From Sphingobium boeckii (GTDB taxonomy: Bacteria > Pseudomonadota > Alphaproteobacteria > Sphingomonadales > Sphingomonadaceae): 64,000 bases of DNA. How positions within the stretch are numbered: the first letter of the stretch is position 1; every line of letters begins with the position of its first letter. Both the position numbers and the translations under genes were made by a program. Below the pieces are notes generated by a model, which was not told the origin of the DNA, did not search any database, and saw only the letters and a list, made by a program, of their open reading frames with translations. Location: positions 310,001 through 374,000 of the forward strand of contig NZ_JACIJC010000002.1 of NCBI RefSeq assembly GCF_014199215.1, read 5' to 3'. This document shows positions 1 through 8,596 of the stretch, piece after piece.

Positions 1-1
1 C

Positions 2-595
2 GGCGGCAATGATGATGATCATCTCCATCGCGCGATGGCGGAATGGTGCCCGATCGAAGGCGAGCCCACGCTGATCCTCGATATCGGCTGCGGCATCGGT
101 CAATCGACCACCGCCATGAAGCAGCGTTTCCCCAACGCCGAGGTGCACGGCATCGACGTCGCCGAACCCATGCTGCGTTACGCTCACGGTCGAGCACAGG
201 ATATGGGCCTCGATGTCCATTTCTCGCAACAGAGCGCAGCACAGACGGACTTTGCGGACAATTCTGTCGATGGTGTCCTGTCGATGATCCTGTTCCATGA
301 ACTGCCGCGCGAAACCGCCGAGGGCGTGGTGCGCGAAATGGCGCGGATCCTGCGTCCGGGTGCCACGATGACGATCATCGATTTCCCGCACATCCCGCCC
401 GAGGAACTCAGCGGCCGTCACTGCATGAGGCTGTTCGATAGCTGGTATAATGGCGAGCCCTTTGCCCCCGGCTTCGTCTATTCGGACTTCACCGCGCTGT
501 TGCGCCAGCATTTCGACGACGTCGATGACAATTACCGGCCTGCCGCAACCTCGACGGGTGCGCTGCAGATCCGCGTTTGCAGGAAAGCCTCATGA
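2..595 (+). CDS. Class I SAM-dependent methyltransferase, 5' end cut by window edge
   Basis: The reading frame is open to the left edge, so the true start lies upstream; an internal ATG at 35 is not a convincing start because coding sequence continues before it. The visible part has SAM-binding motif I (LILDIGCGIGQS), an acidic residue at the end of beta-2 (VHGIDVAEPM) and a motif like 'REMARILRPGATMTIIDFPH', typical of Methyltransf_11/25 proteins that act on small molecules. The substrate cannot be told. Its TGA overlaps the ATG of the next gene (ATGA), so it is the first visible gene of a coupled operon that ends in a Rieske oxygenase. Methylation or demethylation within a catabolic pathway is an inference from that context only. 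Confidence 0.85.
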   Translation, partial: GGNDDDHLHRAMAEWCPIEGEPTLILDIGCGIGQSTTAMKQRFPNAEVHGIDVAEPMLRYAHGRAQDMGLDVHFSQQSAAQTDFADNSVDGVLSMILFHELPRETAEGVVREMARILRPGATMTIIDFPHIPPEELSGRHCMRLFDSWYNGEPFAPGFVYSDFTALLRQHFDDVDDNYRPAATSTGALQIRVCRKAS

Positions 596-924
596 ACACC
601 GAAGAGATAGCCGATCTGCGCCGCTGGTTTGATGCAAGCGGCGGCATCGCCGACGGCCGCCCGTTTCTGGGCGACCGCCGCCTCGACGCGATGGTCGAGG
701 TGATGCTTGAGATGGCGGCCCAGCTCTGGGTGCTGCGTCGCCGCAATACGGTGCTGGAATCAGCGCTGGCCGCGGCCGGCACGCTCGCCGCCGATACGGT
801 GGAGCAGCACCAGCTCTCCCCCGAAGCGACCGCCACGCTGCGCACCGAGCGCGCCGATTTCGTTGCCACCATTTTCCGCAGTCTCGCCGAGCTGCCCATC
901 GATCCAACTCCAAAGGAAGCCTGA
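592..924 (+). CDS. Small hypothetical protein of 110 residues
   Basis: The start chosen is the ATG at 592, which overlaps the upstream TGA and has a GGAAAG ribosome binding site a few bases before it; an upstream in-frame ATG at 577 would lack this. The product begins MNTEEIADLRRWF and is soluble, alpha-helical and charged, with no signal peptide or membrane segment. No family is recognised. Its stop overlaps the start of the next gene by one base (TGATG), so it is translated as part of the operon. It may be a small partner protein of the flanking methyltransferase or hydrolase-fold protein, but nothing in the sequence proves this. Confidence 0.75.
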   Translation: MNTEEIADLRRWFDASGGIADGRPFLGDRRLDAMVEVMLEMAAQLWVLRRRNTVLESALAAAGTLAADTVEQHQLSPEATATLRTERADFVATIFRSLAELPIDPTPKEA

Positions 925-1730
925 TGACCACTGAAGTTCTGAATTTCCGCCGCGGCTATTCCAAATGTTTCCTCGGCCAATTGCATTATCGCGAATATGG
1001 CGAGGGCGAGCCCATTCTCTGCCTTCACCAGTCGCCGCAATCGAGCGGGATGTTTGACACCGTGCTGCCGATGCTCGGCGAGCATTTCCGCACGATCGCC
1101 ATGGACACGATCGGCTACGGCATGTCCGATCGCCCCGGCCGCATGGTCGAGCCCGAGGAATATGGCCAGACCATCATCGACTTCCTCGATGATATGGGTC
1201 TGACCGATCCGATCTCCGTCATCGGCGTCCACACCGGTGCCTATTTCGCGACGCAGCTTGCCGTGCAGGCACCCGAGCGGGTCAAGAGCATCGTCCTGTC
1301 CGGCCCCGTGCTGCTCGATCCCAAAGAACCGATCACGCCGATGCGCGCGCCGGCCACCTTCCCGCGCCCCGATGGCGGCCATCTGACCGATCTGTGGAAC
1401 CTGCGCTGGAAGAATGTTTCGCCGGTGAACAACATCGAAGCATTCGAGAAGCTGTACGTCGCCGCGCTTTCGGCGGGCGAAAAGGCGCAGGCGGCCTATT
1501 ATGCTGCCGGCAAGCTCAACACGCTGGAGCAGTTGCTCAACGACGTGAAGGTCCCTGCCTATATCGTATGGGGCGACAAGGATCTGTCGGCACCGGGGAT
1601 CATGGCCTGCCTGCCGCTGCTCGCAGGCAAGGTGCCCGACTATCGCATTGAAGGCGGCACGCTCGATACCATCGAGGAATTCCCGCAGGAATGGACCGAC
1701 GCCTGCGTGCGCTATATCAAGGAAGGCTGA
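924..1730 (+). CDS. Alpha/beta-hydrolase-fold protein with degenerate catalytic triad
   Basis: The 268-residue product has the hallmarks of the alpha/beta hydrolase fold: the YREYGEGEPILCLHQSP oxyanion-side strand, the DTIGYGMSDRP segment and a core strand leading to the nucleophile elbow. The elbow reads VIGVHTGAY instead of G-x-S-x-G, so serine is replaced by His or Thr depending on alignment. The acid is present (VWGDKDLSAPG), but the C-terminal histidine region reads EGGTLDTIEEFP with no His. It may be a non-hydrolytic member of the fold, a lyase or an enzyme with unusual chemistry. AAAGGAAG precedes the ATG. It sits just before an aldehyde dehydrogenase, consistent with a pathway step on an oxygenated product. 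Confidence 0.85.
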   Translation: MTTEVLNFRRGYSKCFLGQLHYREYGEGEPILCLHQSPQSSGMFDTVLPMLGEHFRTIAMDTIGYGMSDRPGRMVEPEEYGQTIIDFLDDMGLTDPISVIGVHTGAYFATQLAVQAPERVKSIVLSGPVLLDPKEPITPMRAPATFPRPDGGHLTDLWNLRWKNVSPVNNIEAFEKLYVAALSAGEKAQAAYYAAGKLNTLEQLLNDVKVPAYIVWGDKDLSAPGIMACLPLLAGKVPDYRIEGGTLDTIEEFPQEWTDACVRYIKEG

Positions 1731-1734
1731 ACCG

Positions 1735-3195
1735 ATGGCCAGCTTCGCACCCGTATTGGCCGAAGCTGGCTGGATCGCACGCGAAAATCCTGCCCGACCG
1801 GATGAACAGGTCGGGCGGGTTCGCGAAGACGATGCCGCTTCGGTAGCGGCACGCGTGACCGAAGCGGCGACGGCGCAGACGCGCTGGGTCGCATATTCGC
1901 TCGATCAGCGGATCGCGATCCTGTCTGCGGCGTTCGAGGCCGCCGCAACGCACGCCCCGGCGCACGCGGAATTGCTGTCACGCGAAATGGGCAAGTTGAT
2001 CGCCGATTGCCTGGGCGAAATCCGTTTCGGCTACGCCCTCGCGCGTGACCTGCTTGCCCGCGCCCCGCGTTTGCTGCCGGACCAGTCGCGCGGTCAGGGT
2101 CCGGGGCGCCGCGTCGTGCGCCGCAGGCCTTACGGCGTGATCGCCGCGATCGTGCCATGGAACGCGCCGATCGTGCTCGCGATGACCAAGATCGTCCCCG
2201 CGCTCGTCTCAGGCAATGCGATCGTGGTCAAACCCTCTCCCCTGTCCCCACTCGCGTTGAGCGCGCTGATAGAATCGATTGCGGATCACCTGCCCGAGCC
2301 GGTGCTGCACGTCGTAAACGGCGGCGGCGCGGTGGGAGAAGCCCTGATCAGTGCTCCCGGCGTCGCGAAAGTGGCCTTTACCGGCGGCACCGCGGTCGGC
2401 GGCGCGGTCTTGCGCCAGGCGTCCGCGCGCCTCGTCCCCTGTGTGATGGAGCTGGGCGGCAACGATCCGCTGATCCTGCTCGACGATTTCGATCCAACGC
2501 CGGATGCGCTGCAGGCGATCGTCTGGGCGACCTTCCTCAACGCCGGGCAGGTCTGCATGGCCGCCAAGCGCTTGCTCGTGCCCGAGGTGATGGCCCCGCG
2601 GTTCATCGACGCCTATGTCGATGTCGCGCGCCGCCTGTTTCGATTGGGCGACCCTCTGGATGGCCATGTCACGATGGGGCCATTGATCACCGCAGCATCG
2701 GCCGCGCACATCGACAGGCTGGCCACGCATTCCGCGCAGGGCGGTGGCACCGTCGTCTCGCTGCTGCCCGATGGGACAGCCCTGCCCGACACGGGCTATT
2801 TCCTGCCGCCACGGCTCGTCACCGGACTGGATCCCACCGCGCCTCTGGTGGCCGAGGAACAGTTCGGCCCGATCGTACCGATCGTCACCTACCGCGACGA
2901 GGCCGATATGCTCGCGCAAGCCAATGCAGGCGATCTCGGGCTGAGCGCATCAATATGGACCGCCGATCCCGATCGTGGCTGGGATACACTTGGCCATGTC
3001 CGCGCGGGCTTCGGCATGGTCAACGCACACAATCGCAGCGGCTTTTCTTTCGACCTCCCCTTCGGCGGGATCGGGGCAAGCGGCTTCGGGCGCGAATATG
3101 GTGACGAGGGGCTGCTGGAGTATTCGGTGGTCCAGTCACTTCATCAGCCCGCAGCACGGGCCGGCGGCGGCGCTTCCTACCCCACCCCTTTGTAA
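1735..3195 (+). CDS. NAD(P)-dependent aldehyde dehydrogenase
   Basis: A 486-residue member of the aldehyde dehydrogenase superfamily, oxidising an aldehyde to the acid. The catalytic general base is Glu239 in VMELGGND and the nucleophile is Cys274 in GQVCMAAKR; the 35-residue spacing is normal for the family. The Rossmann segment IVPWNAPIVLAMTKIVPAL and the FTGGTAVG loop are also visible, as is the C-terminal LPFGGIGASGFGREYG. The start at 1735 follows GAAGG and lies 4 bases after the preceding stop; a longer in-frame ORF start at 1648 lies inside the previous gene. The substrate is unknown; its place next to a Rieske oxygenase and hydrolase-fold protein suggests an aromatic or cyclic compound breakdown intermediate. 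Confidence 0.93.
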   Translation: MASFAPVLAEAGWIARENPARPDEQVGRVREDDAASVAARVTEAATAQTRWVAYSLDQRIAILSAAFEAAATHAPAHAELLSREMGKLIADCLGEIRFGYALARDLLARAPRLLPDQSRGQGPGRRVVRRRPYGVIAAIVPWNAPIVLAMTKIVPALVSGNAIVVKPSPLSPLALSALIESIADHLPEPVLHVVNGGGAVGEALISAPGVAKVAFTGGTAVGGAVLRQASARLVPCVMELGGNDPLILLDDFDPTPDALQAIVWATFLNAGQVCMAAKRLLVPEVMAPRFIDAYVDVARRLFRLGDPLDGHVTMGPLITAASAAHIDRLATHSAQGGGTVVSLLPDGTALPDTGYFLPPRLVTGLDPTAPLVAEEQFGPIVPIVTYRDEADMLAQANAGDLGLSASIWTADPDRGWDTLGHVRAGFGMVNAHNRSGFSFDLPFGGIGASGFGREYGDEGLLEYSVVQSLHQPAARAGGGASYPTPL

Positions 3196-3209
3196 GGCTC
3201 GGAGACCAT

Positions 3210-4586
3210 ATGGACGATCAGACCGCCACAACGGCAGCTCCCCACCGCGTATCGGTGCCGGCCAAGGTCGGCTACGGCTTCGGAGCGATCGGCGGTCAGA
3301 TATTTCGCGACACACCCGCGCTGATCCTGCCGATCTACATGATCACCGTGCTCGGCATCCCGGCCTGGATGGCGGGCCTCGCCATTCTCATTCCAAAGGC
3401 GTGGATCATTTTCTGCGATCCCCTGGTCGGCGCATGGTCCGATCGTCGCAGCCGTAGCTGGGGCCGCGCGCCCTTTTTGCTCGCCGGCGGGATCCTCTCC
3501 GGCTTTACGTTCGTGCTGATGTTCAGTGCGCCGGACTTCGAGTCTCCCTGGGCGTCGGCCATATATATGACATTCAGCTTTGCGCTCGCTTCCACCGCAT
3601 ACAGCCTGTTTTCAGTCCCCTATCTGTCGGTCGCTGCCGAGATGAGCGACGATCCCGCAGAACGGACACGCATTCTCGCGATACGGGTAATGTTTCTTGC
3701 CGTCGGCGTCGCCGTTGGCGCGGGCTATGCACTGCCGGTGGCTCAATATTTCGGCGCGGGCTGGACCGGGTTCAACCGTATGGGCACATTATATGGCGCG
3801 GTCTGCATGGTCGCGATGCTCGTCACCTTCTTCACCGTCCGGCGCACCAAGATGGTGCCTTCCGACGAGCCAAGGGGCGCATCGGGCAAGGAAGATCTGC
3901 GCGCGTTATGGGCCAACAAGCCCTTCGTGACGCTCGCCACCGCCTATTTCATCGCGCTCACCGCGCAAGGCATGACCTACACCGTGTTCGGGCTCTTTTT
4001 CGTCTATGTGATGAAAGACCCGTCGCAGCTTGCATTGGTGAACATTTTCGCCGCGCTCTCGGTCCTCGTGGGCCAACCAGTGACAGTGTGGCTCAACCGC
4101 TACCTGTCCAAAAAGACGCTGTTCGCGGTGGGGATCATCGGCTGGGCGGCTTTGTGTGTCTCTTGGGCGTTCGCCGGGCCGCAGGAAGCCGCGTGGATCA
4201 ACGCGCATACCGGCATTCCGGTCAGCGAGACCGTATTGCTCGCGCTGCGCGGTTTCCTGTGGGGCATGTTCAATTCGGTCTATCTGCTGATGGCGCTCTC
4301 GCTGCTCACCGACACGATCGCTTATGATCGAGACCAGTCAGGCATATCGCGCAGCGGTTTGTTCTCGGGCGTGTTCAGCGCGTTGGAGAAGGTCGCCTTC
4401 GCGCTCGGGCCGGCGGTGTGCGGGCTGCTGCTGAGCGCGGGTGGTTTTATCGGCACCAAAAGCGGAGATGCCACGCCGCAGAGCGCTGCGGCGATCACCA
4501 CATTGATCCTGTGCTTCTGCATCTATCCGGCGGTCATCAAGCTCGCCAGCTTGCTGATTTTCTGGCATTATAAGGAGCGACTGTGA
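3210..4586 (+). CDS. GPH-family (MelB-like) sugar/organic acid cation symporter
   Basis: A polytopic inner membrane protein of 458 residues with about twelve hydrophobic segments. The N-terminal KVGYGFGAIGGQIFRD and the loop FCDPLVGAWSDRR match the glycoside-pentoside-hexuronide:cation symporter branch of the MFS; these usually import sugars or hexuronides with Na+ or H+. GGAG lies before the ATG. In this operon it probably imports the compound attacked by the downstream oxygenase, perhaps a glycosylated or carboxylated substrate. Related proteins in sphingomonads are often found with oxygenase clusters, but the substrate cannot be read from sequence. Confidence 0.88.
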   Translation: MDDQTATTAAPHRVSVPAKVGYGFGAIGGQIFRDTPALILPIYMITVLGIPAWMAGLAILIPKAWIIFCDPLVGAWSDRRSRSWGRAPFLLAGGILSGFTFVLMFSAPDFESPWASAIYMTFSFALASTAYSLFSVPYLSVAAEMSDDPAERTRILAIRVMFLAVGVAVGAGYALPVAQYFGAGWTGFNRMGTLYGAVCMVAMLVTFFTVRRTKMVPSDEPRGASGKEDLRALWANKPFVTLATAYFIALTAQGMTYTVFGLFFVYVMKDPSQLALVNIFAALSVLVGQPVTVWLNRYLSKKTLFAVGIIGWAALCVSWAFAGPQEAAWINAHTGIPVSETVLLALRGFLWGMFNSVYLLMALSLLTDTIAYDRDQSGISRSGLFSGVFSALEKVAFALGPAVCGLLLSAGGFIGTKSGDATPQSAAAITTLILCFCIYPAVIKLASLLIFWHYKERL

Positions 4587-5827
4587 TCGACTCCCACTCG
4601 CCCTCTGCTGCGAGCGACGAAGACTGGGGCGAACGCCGCCGCGCCTCGCATGACGATCTGCGTCGCGCTTTGATCGGGCGGATCCGCGACAGCCGGACCG
4701 ATCTTGCGAGCGCCACGATGGAGATCGACCCGGCCGAATATATCGACCCCGCACGCCATTTGCGGGAGCGCGACGCCTTTCGCCGCATCCCGATCCTGGC
4801 CTGCCTGAGCGGCGACATTCCTGCGCCTGGCGACAAATTGCTGTTCGACGCGCTCGGGCCGGAAATACTGATCCTGCGTGACGAGGACAATATCGTCCGC
4901 GCCTTTCTCAACATCTGCCCCCACCGCGCCGCCCGCGTCGTCACCAACTGCGACAGTCGCAAACGCATGACGTGCCGGTTCCACGGCTGGACCTTCGATC
5001 TGAAAGGCCGGCTGATCGGCCTGCCGGGCAAGGAAGGGTTTCCCGATCTCGACCGCGCCGGTCGCGGACTGATCCCAGTGCCGGTTGCAGAATGGGCGGG
5101 CATGATCTTCGTCCGCGCCGATCCCGATGGCGCACCGATCGACGTGCGTGCGCATCTCGGGGCCTTTGCCGACGAACTCCAGCATCTCGAACTGGGGTCT
5201 GCGCTGCCGGCCAAGCATAGCAAGGTGGAAACGCGCACCAACTGGAAATATGCCTGGGATACCTATTGCGAAAGCTATCACTTCGCCACGCTCCACGCGA
5301 CCACGGTGGCGCCGCTGCTGATGTCCAACGTGATGGCGCTTACGCCCTTCGGTCGCCATGCGCGCATGGGCTTTCCCCGCAAGAATTGGCAGGCACTGTC
5401 TGCGCAGCGCGAGCAGGACTGGCCGGCCAATGATTACGGCGGCAATTATTTCATTTTTCCCAATATCAATCTGAACGTGTCGGCAGGCCCGAATGGCGAG
5501 ATGTTCTATGGCTTCTATCATCTCTATCCGGGTGAGGAGACCGGCCAGACCGTCACGCGCATGGCAACCTACCGCCCGGCTCATGCCAACGGTCCGCAAC
5601 CGATTTCAGACTGGTCGGACCTTCATGATTTCATCGAGGGGGTGGTCGTGACCGAAGATTACAGCGTCTCCGAAGAGGGATACGGCAATCTCGTTCATGC
5701 GCCTGCCAACTTCCGCTCCTTGGTTGGCGCGAACGAGATATTGGTCCAAAAATGGCATGATGACTGGAATGCGCAGCTCGAAGAACTCCGGCCGCCCGAA
5801 GAGATCGGTTCCGCAAGCGTCGAATGA
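4583..5827 (+). CDS. Rieske [2Fe-2S] aromatic-ring oxygenase, alpha subunit
   Basis: A 414-residue non-haem iron oxygenase large subunit. The Rieske ligands are C112 and H114 (CPHRAA) with C131 and H134 (CRFHGW). The catalytic domain has the mononuclear iron site in WDTYCESYHFATLHATTV, with the usual two histidines, and a later Asp in VTEDYS. It would insert oxygen into, or O-demethylate, an aromatic or alicyclic acid. The start is a GTG overlapping the upstream TGA, with AAGGAG six bases before it. No ferredoxin, reductase or beta subunit is encoded nearby, so electrons must come from elsewhere. It closes the operon that starts off the left edge. Confidence 0.93.
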   Translation: MIDSHSPSAASDEDWGERRRASHDDLRRALIGRIRDSRTDLASATMEIDPAEYIDPARHLRERDAFRRIPILACLSGDIPAPGDKLLFDALGPEILILRDEDNIVRAFLNICPHRAARVVTNCDSRKRMTCRFHGWTFDLKGRLIGLPGKEGFPDLDRAGRGLIPVPVAEWAGMIFVRADPDGAPIDVRAHLGAFADELQHLELGSALPAKHSKVETRTNWKYAWDTYCESYHFATLHATTVAPLLMSNVMALTPFGRHARMGFPRKNWQALSAQREQDWPANDYGGNYFIFPNINLNVSAGPNGEMFYGFYHLYPGEETGQTVTRMATYRPAHANGPQPISDWSDLHDFIEGVVVTEDYSVSEEGYGNLVHAPANFRSLVGANEILVQKWHDDWNAQLEELRPPEEIGSASVE

Positions 5828-5828
5828 A

Positions 5829-5853
5829 CTCATGCGGAATGAACGCGCATGAG
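5829..5853. terminator. Hairpin between convergent genes
   Basis: A perfect 8-bp stem (CTCATGCG with CGCATGAG) and 9-base loop lies in the 49-bp gap between the convergent Rieske oxygenase and sugar porter genes. There is no U-run on either side, so it is at best a weak or bidirectional terminator. Confidence 0.4.
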
Positions 5854-5876
5854 GCCCGCATTGCCCGCGCTTGCGG

Positions 5877-7292
5877 TCAGCCGGGCATATCTTCCAGCTC
5901 GCGGCCGCGCGTTTCGTTGACCATGGCGCGAACGAAGAAGAAGGAGATGGCGGCGAAAAAGGCATAGCCGAAATAGGTCGGTGCCAGCCCCGGCGAAACA
6001 GCCAATGTCGGGAAGCTGACGGACACCGCGGCATTGGCCATCCATTGTGCAAAACCGGCCACGGCAAGTCCGGATCCCCGTATCTGGGTCGGAAACATCT
6101 CCCCCAGCATCACCCACATGATCGGCCCCCAGCTCAGGTTGAAGAAGATCACGTAGAGATTGGCGGCAACGAGCGCGATCACGCCATTATGGCCGGGCAG
6201 CGACACGGCTCCGTCCGCGGCCGTGACAGCCGTCGAAAACGCGTATCCCACCGTGGCGAGCGTGACCGCCATGCCCGCCGACCCTATCAGCAGAAGCGGT
6301 TTGCGGCCGATGCGATCGACCTGCGTGATCGTGACGAGGCACGCGCCGATGGAAAGAACGCCCGACAGGATATTGGTCATCAGCGCATCGCTTTCCGAAA
6401 AGCCGACCGCTTCCCAGAGTGCCGCGCCATAATAAAAGACCACGTTGATGCCCACCAATTGCTGGAACACGGCCAGGCCAATGGCGGCCCAGAGGATCGG
6501 GCGGATCTTGCCGCTGGTCTTATCGACCAGATCGGACAGTTTGGGCTTGTGGTGATCCCCCGCCAAGCTGGCGCGTATCTCGTTCGACTTGCGCTGCGCT
6601 TCTTCCGGCCCGAACAGGCGCGTGAGCACGTTCAAACCCTCCGCGTCGCGGCCGCGCATGATCAGATAGCGCGGCGATTCAGGAATGACGAGCAAGGCCG
6701 CGAAGTAAATGGCCGCGGGCAGCGCCTGCAGCCAGAACATCCAGCGCCACGCCGGGAGATCGAACCACCAGGACGCCGTTGAACCACCGGCATAATGGGC
6801 GATCAGGAAATTGGCGACGAACGCACCCGTCAGGCCGGTTATGATCATCACCTGCTGCACGCTGGAAAGTCTCCCGCGCACCTCTGCCGGCGCGACTTCC
6901 GAAATATAGACCGGGGAAATGACGCTGGCCGCGCCGACGCCGAGACCGCCGATGATCCGCGCCACGATGAAGACCGCCGATCCGTCCGCCGCGCCCGCCA
7001 GCACTGCGCTGATCAGGAACAGGATGGCGGCCATCATCATGACGCCGCGCCGACCGAACAGATCGGAGAGACGTCCAGCGCCGAAAGCGCCGACCGCGGA
7101 ACCGAGGAGGATTGCGCCGACATTGATGCCGATTCCCAGTCGCCCGAGATCGAATGCGGCCTCCAATCCCTTTTGCGTGCCGTTGATCACGCCCGAATCA
7201 TAGCCGAACATGAACCCGCCAATGCTGGCGACGGCCACGATCGCCGCGATGAACCCCAGATCAGTCCGTGTCCGCGGTTTTTCCAGCTCCAT
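5877..7292 (-). CDS. Sugar porter family MFS transporter (XylE-like), probable xylose/H+ symporter
   Basis: 471 residues, twelve predicted membrane spans. Family signatures of the sugar porter branch are clear: GGFMFGYDSGVINGT in TM1, GRLSDLFGRRG in the 2-3 loop, PESPRYLIMRGR after TM6, and QQLVGINVVFYYG in TM7, with a second R-x-G-R-K (DRIGRKPLL). It imports a monosaccharide with protons. It follows the LacI-type regulator on the same strand and faces away from xylB-xylA, so D-xylose is the likely substrate. AAGGGAA lies before the ATG. The 54-bp gap upstream has a TATAAT-like -10 box and a LacI-type operator candidate, so it may have its own promoter. No symbol is given because it is not orthologous to the E. 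coli gene for certain. Confidence 0.92.
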   Translation of the reverse strand: MELEKPRTRTDLGFIAAIVAVASIGGFMFGYDSGVINGTQKGLEAAFDLGRLGIGINVGAILLGSAVGAFGAGRLSDLFGRRGVMMMAAILFLISAVLAGAADGSAVFIVARIIGGLGVGAASVISPVYISEVAPAEVRGRLSSVQQVMIITGLTGAFVANFLIAHYAGGSTASWWFDLPAWRWMFWLQALPAAIYFAALLVIPESPRYLIMRGRDAEGLNVLTRLFGPEEAQRKSNEIRASLAGDHHKPKLSDLVDKTSGKIRPILWAAIGLAVFQQLVGINVVFYYGAALWEAVGFSESDALMTNILSGVLSIGACLVTITQVDRIGRKPLLLIGSAGMAVTLATVGYAFSTAVTAADGAVSLPGHNGVIALVAANLYVIFFNLSWGPIMWVMLGEMFPTQIRGSGLAVAGFAQWMANAAVSVSFPTLAVSPGLAPTYFGYAFFAAISFFFVRAMVNETRGRELEDMPG

Positions 7293-7305
7293 TGTGTTCC
7301 CTTAA

Positions 7306-7326
7306 ATTATATTGTGAGCGCATCCA
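7306..7326 (-). promoter_or_regulatory. Candidate promoter -10 and LacI-type operator of the sugar porter gene
   Basis: On the minus strand a TATAAT hexamer (7311 to 7306) lies just upstream of the porter start. Immediately next to it, TGTGAGCGCATCCA at 7313-7326 matches 7 of the 8 fixed positions of the general LacI-family operator TGnnAnCGnTnnCA. It shares the AGCGC core with the palindrome upstream of xylB. Binding here would block transcription of the porter. No clear -35 box is seen at 17 bp. Confidence 0.5.
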
Positions 7327-7346
7327 TCAATCGTCGATACCGGAAG

Positions 7347-8408
7347 TCAAGCGCGACTGACGCCGGTAGGCTTGGCATCGGTCTCTCGCCGGATGACCTG
7401 ATGGTCGAACAGCCGCGTTTCGGGGCGAACATCTCGCCCGGCACGGCGCGCACGCGCGAAGTCGGCCAGCATGGCGACAGCCGCCTGCGCCATCTGAGCG
7501 ATCGGCTGGCGGACCGTTGTCAGTTCGGGGGAGATGGTGGTCGCAAGCGCCGTATCGTCAAAGCCGCATACTGTGAGCTGCGCGGGAATATCGAGATGAA
7601 GCCTGTGCGCGGCGGCGATCACGGCCGCGGCCATATCATCATTGCTGGCGAATATGGCCGATGGTCGTTCGGGCAAGGCCAGCAGGCGGTCAGCCGCGGC
7701 CAGGCCTGATCGATAGCTGAAATCGCCCGCCGCGATCAGCATCGGATCGTCGGGCAAGCCGGCAGCCGCGATCGCCTGGCGATAGCCCGCAAGACGCTTT
7801 GCGCTTGCGGTTTGATTGGGATGGCCCACGATGAATCCGATCCGTTTGTGTCCAAGGGCAATCAGATAGTCCGTCATCGCCCTGGCCGCGGCGCTGTCGT
7901 CGATGCTGAGTGCAAAGGTTCCGGGTGCCGGCACGCCCGTCGCCAGCACGGCCGTCGGCATATCCGCCTGCAGCAAGGCGGCAACGATATCTCCGGCATC
8001 GCAAAAAGGCGGAGGCAGGATCACGCCATCCACTTTCCATTCGACGATGCGGCGGATGATGTCGGCATGATCCTGGCTGGTATCGCATCGCTCCAGCACC
8101 AATTGGACATCGCTGCGGCTCGCCTCGGTCAGGCAGCCCACCAGCACCTCGCTCAGATAGGCGCTGCTGGGATTGCCATAGATAAGCGCGATCCGCGTCT
8201 GCGCGCCGCTGGCGAGAGAGCGCGCAGCGGTGTTCGGGGCATATTTCAAAGCCGCGATGGCTGCCTCGACCTTGTGCTGCGTTGCAGCGCGGACATTGCC
8301 ATCCCTGTTGATGACGCGCGATACCGTCATCGGCGAAACGCCGGCGGCCCGGGCGACATCGCTGAGCGTCGGGGCCGCGCCAGATCTGCGCGAAGTCGTC
8401 AGTTTCAA
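7347..8408 (-). CDS. LacI-family transcriptional regulator of the xylose genes
   Basis: 353 residues with an N-terminal LacI helix-turn-helix and hinge (TLSDVARAAGVSPMTVSRVINRD, residues about 14-36, then NTAARSLASG), followed by a periplasmic-binding-protein-like effector domain (RIALIYGNPSSAYLSEVL, GHKRIGFIVGHP, AIFASNDDMAAAV, CGFDDTALATTISPELTTVRQP). It probably represses xylBA and the porter until xylose or a derivative binds. It is divergent from xylB, and a 12-bp perfect palindrome with the LacI-type CG centre lies between them. It corresponds in role to XylR of Caulobacter, a LacI-type protein, not the AraC-type XylR of enterics; that equivalence is inferred from context. Confidence 0.92.
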   Translation of the reverse strand: MKLTTSRRSGAAPTLSDVARAAGVSPMTVSRVINRDGNVRAATQHKVEAAIAALKYAPNTAARSLASGAQTRIALIYGNPSSAYLSEVLVGCLTEASRSDVQLVLERCDTSQDHADIIRRIVEWKVDGVILPPPFCDAGDIVAALLQADMPTAVLATGVPAPGTFALSIDDSAAARAMTDYLIALGHKRIGFIVGHPNQTASAKRLAGYRQAIAAAGLPDDPMLIAAGDFSYRSGLAAADRLLALPERPSAIFASNDDMAAAVIAAAHRLHLDIPAQLTVCGFDDTALATTISPELTTVRQPIAQMAQAAVAMLADFARARRAGRDVRPETRLFDHQVIRRETDAKPTGVSRA

Positions 8409-8494
8409 TGGCTGCTCCCTCCCAAAGCCGTGCGCGGAGACTTAGGCCGCGCGAGGCCACCGAACAACAGCCCACTTGCCTCTGGCGCGATTTA

Positions 8495-8508
8495 TGGTAG
8501 CGCTACCG
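8495..8508. promoter_or_regulatory. LacI-type operator in the lacI/xylB divergent region
   Basis: GGTAGCGCTACC at 8496-8507 is a perfect 12-bp palindrome. With its flanking T it matches 7 of 8 fixed positions of TGnnAnCGnTnnCA. It lies 87 bp upstream of the LacI-type start and 89 bp upstream of the chosen xylB start, a good position to control both directions. Confidence 0.72.
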
Positions 8509-8596
8509 TCAAACGCACCAGCCGTTTGCAGGAGAGATGAAGGATGATCATTGCTCGTCGCACCGCCCCCCGACTGACTTCGATGCGCGGCTGACC

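Noticed and set aside
489-1382. A 297-codon minus-strand frame across the first operon
   Set aside because: It crosses three coupled plus-strand genes and has no start site or family features.
7311-7321. ATTGTGAGCGC, identical to half of the E. coli lac operator
   Set aside because: No lac genes are present; it is better read as part of the general LacI-family site proposed for the xylose regulator.
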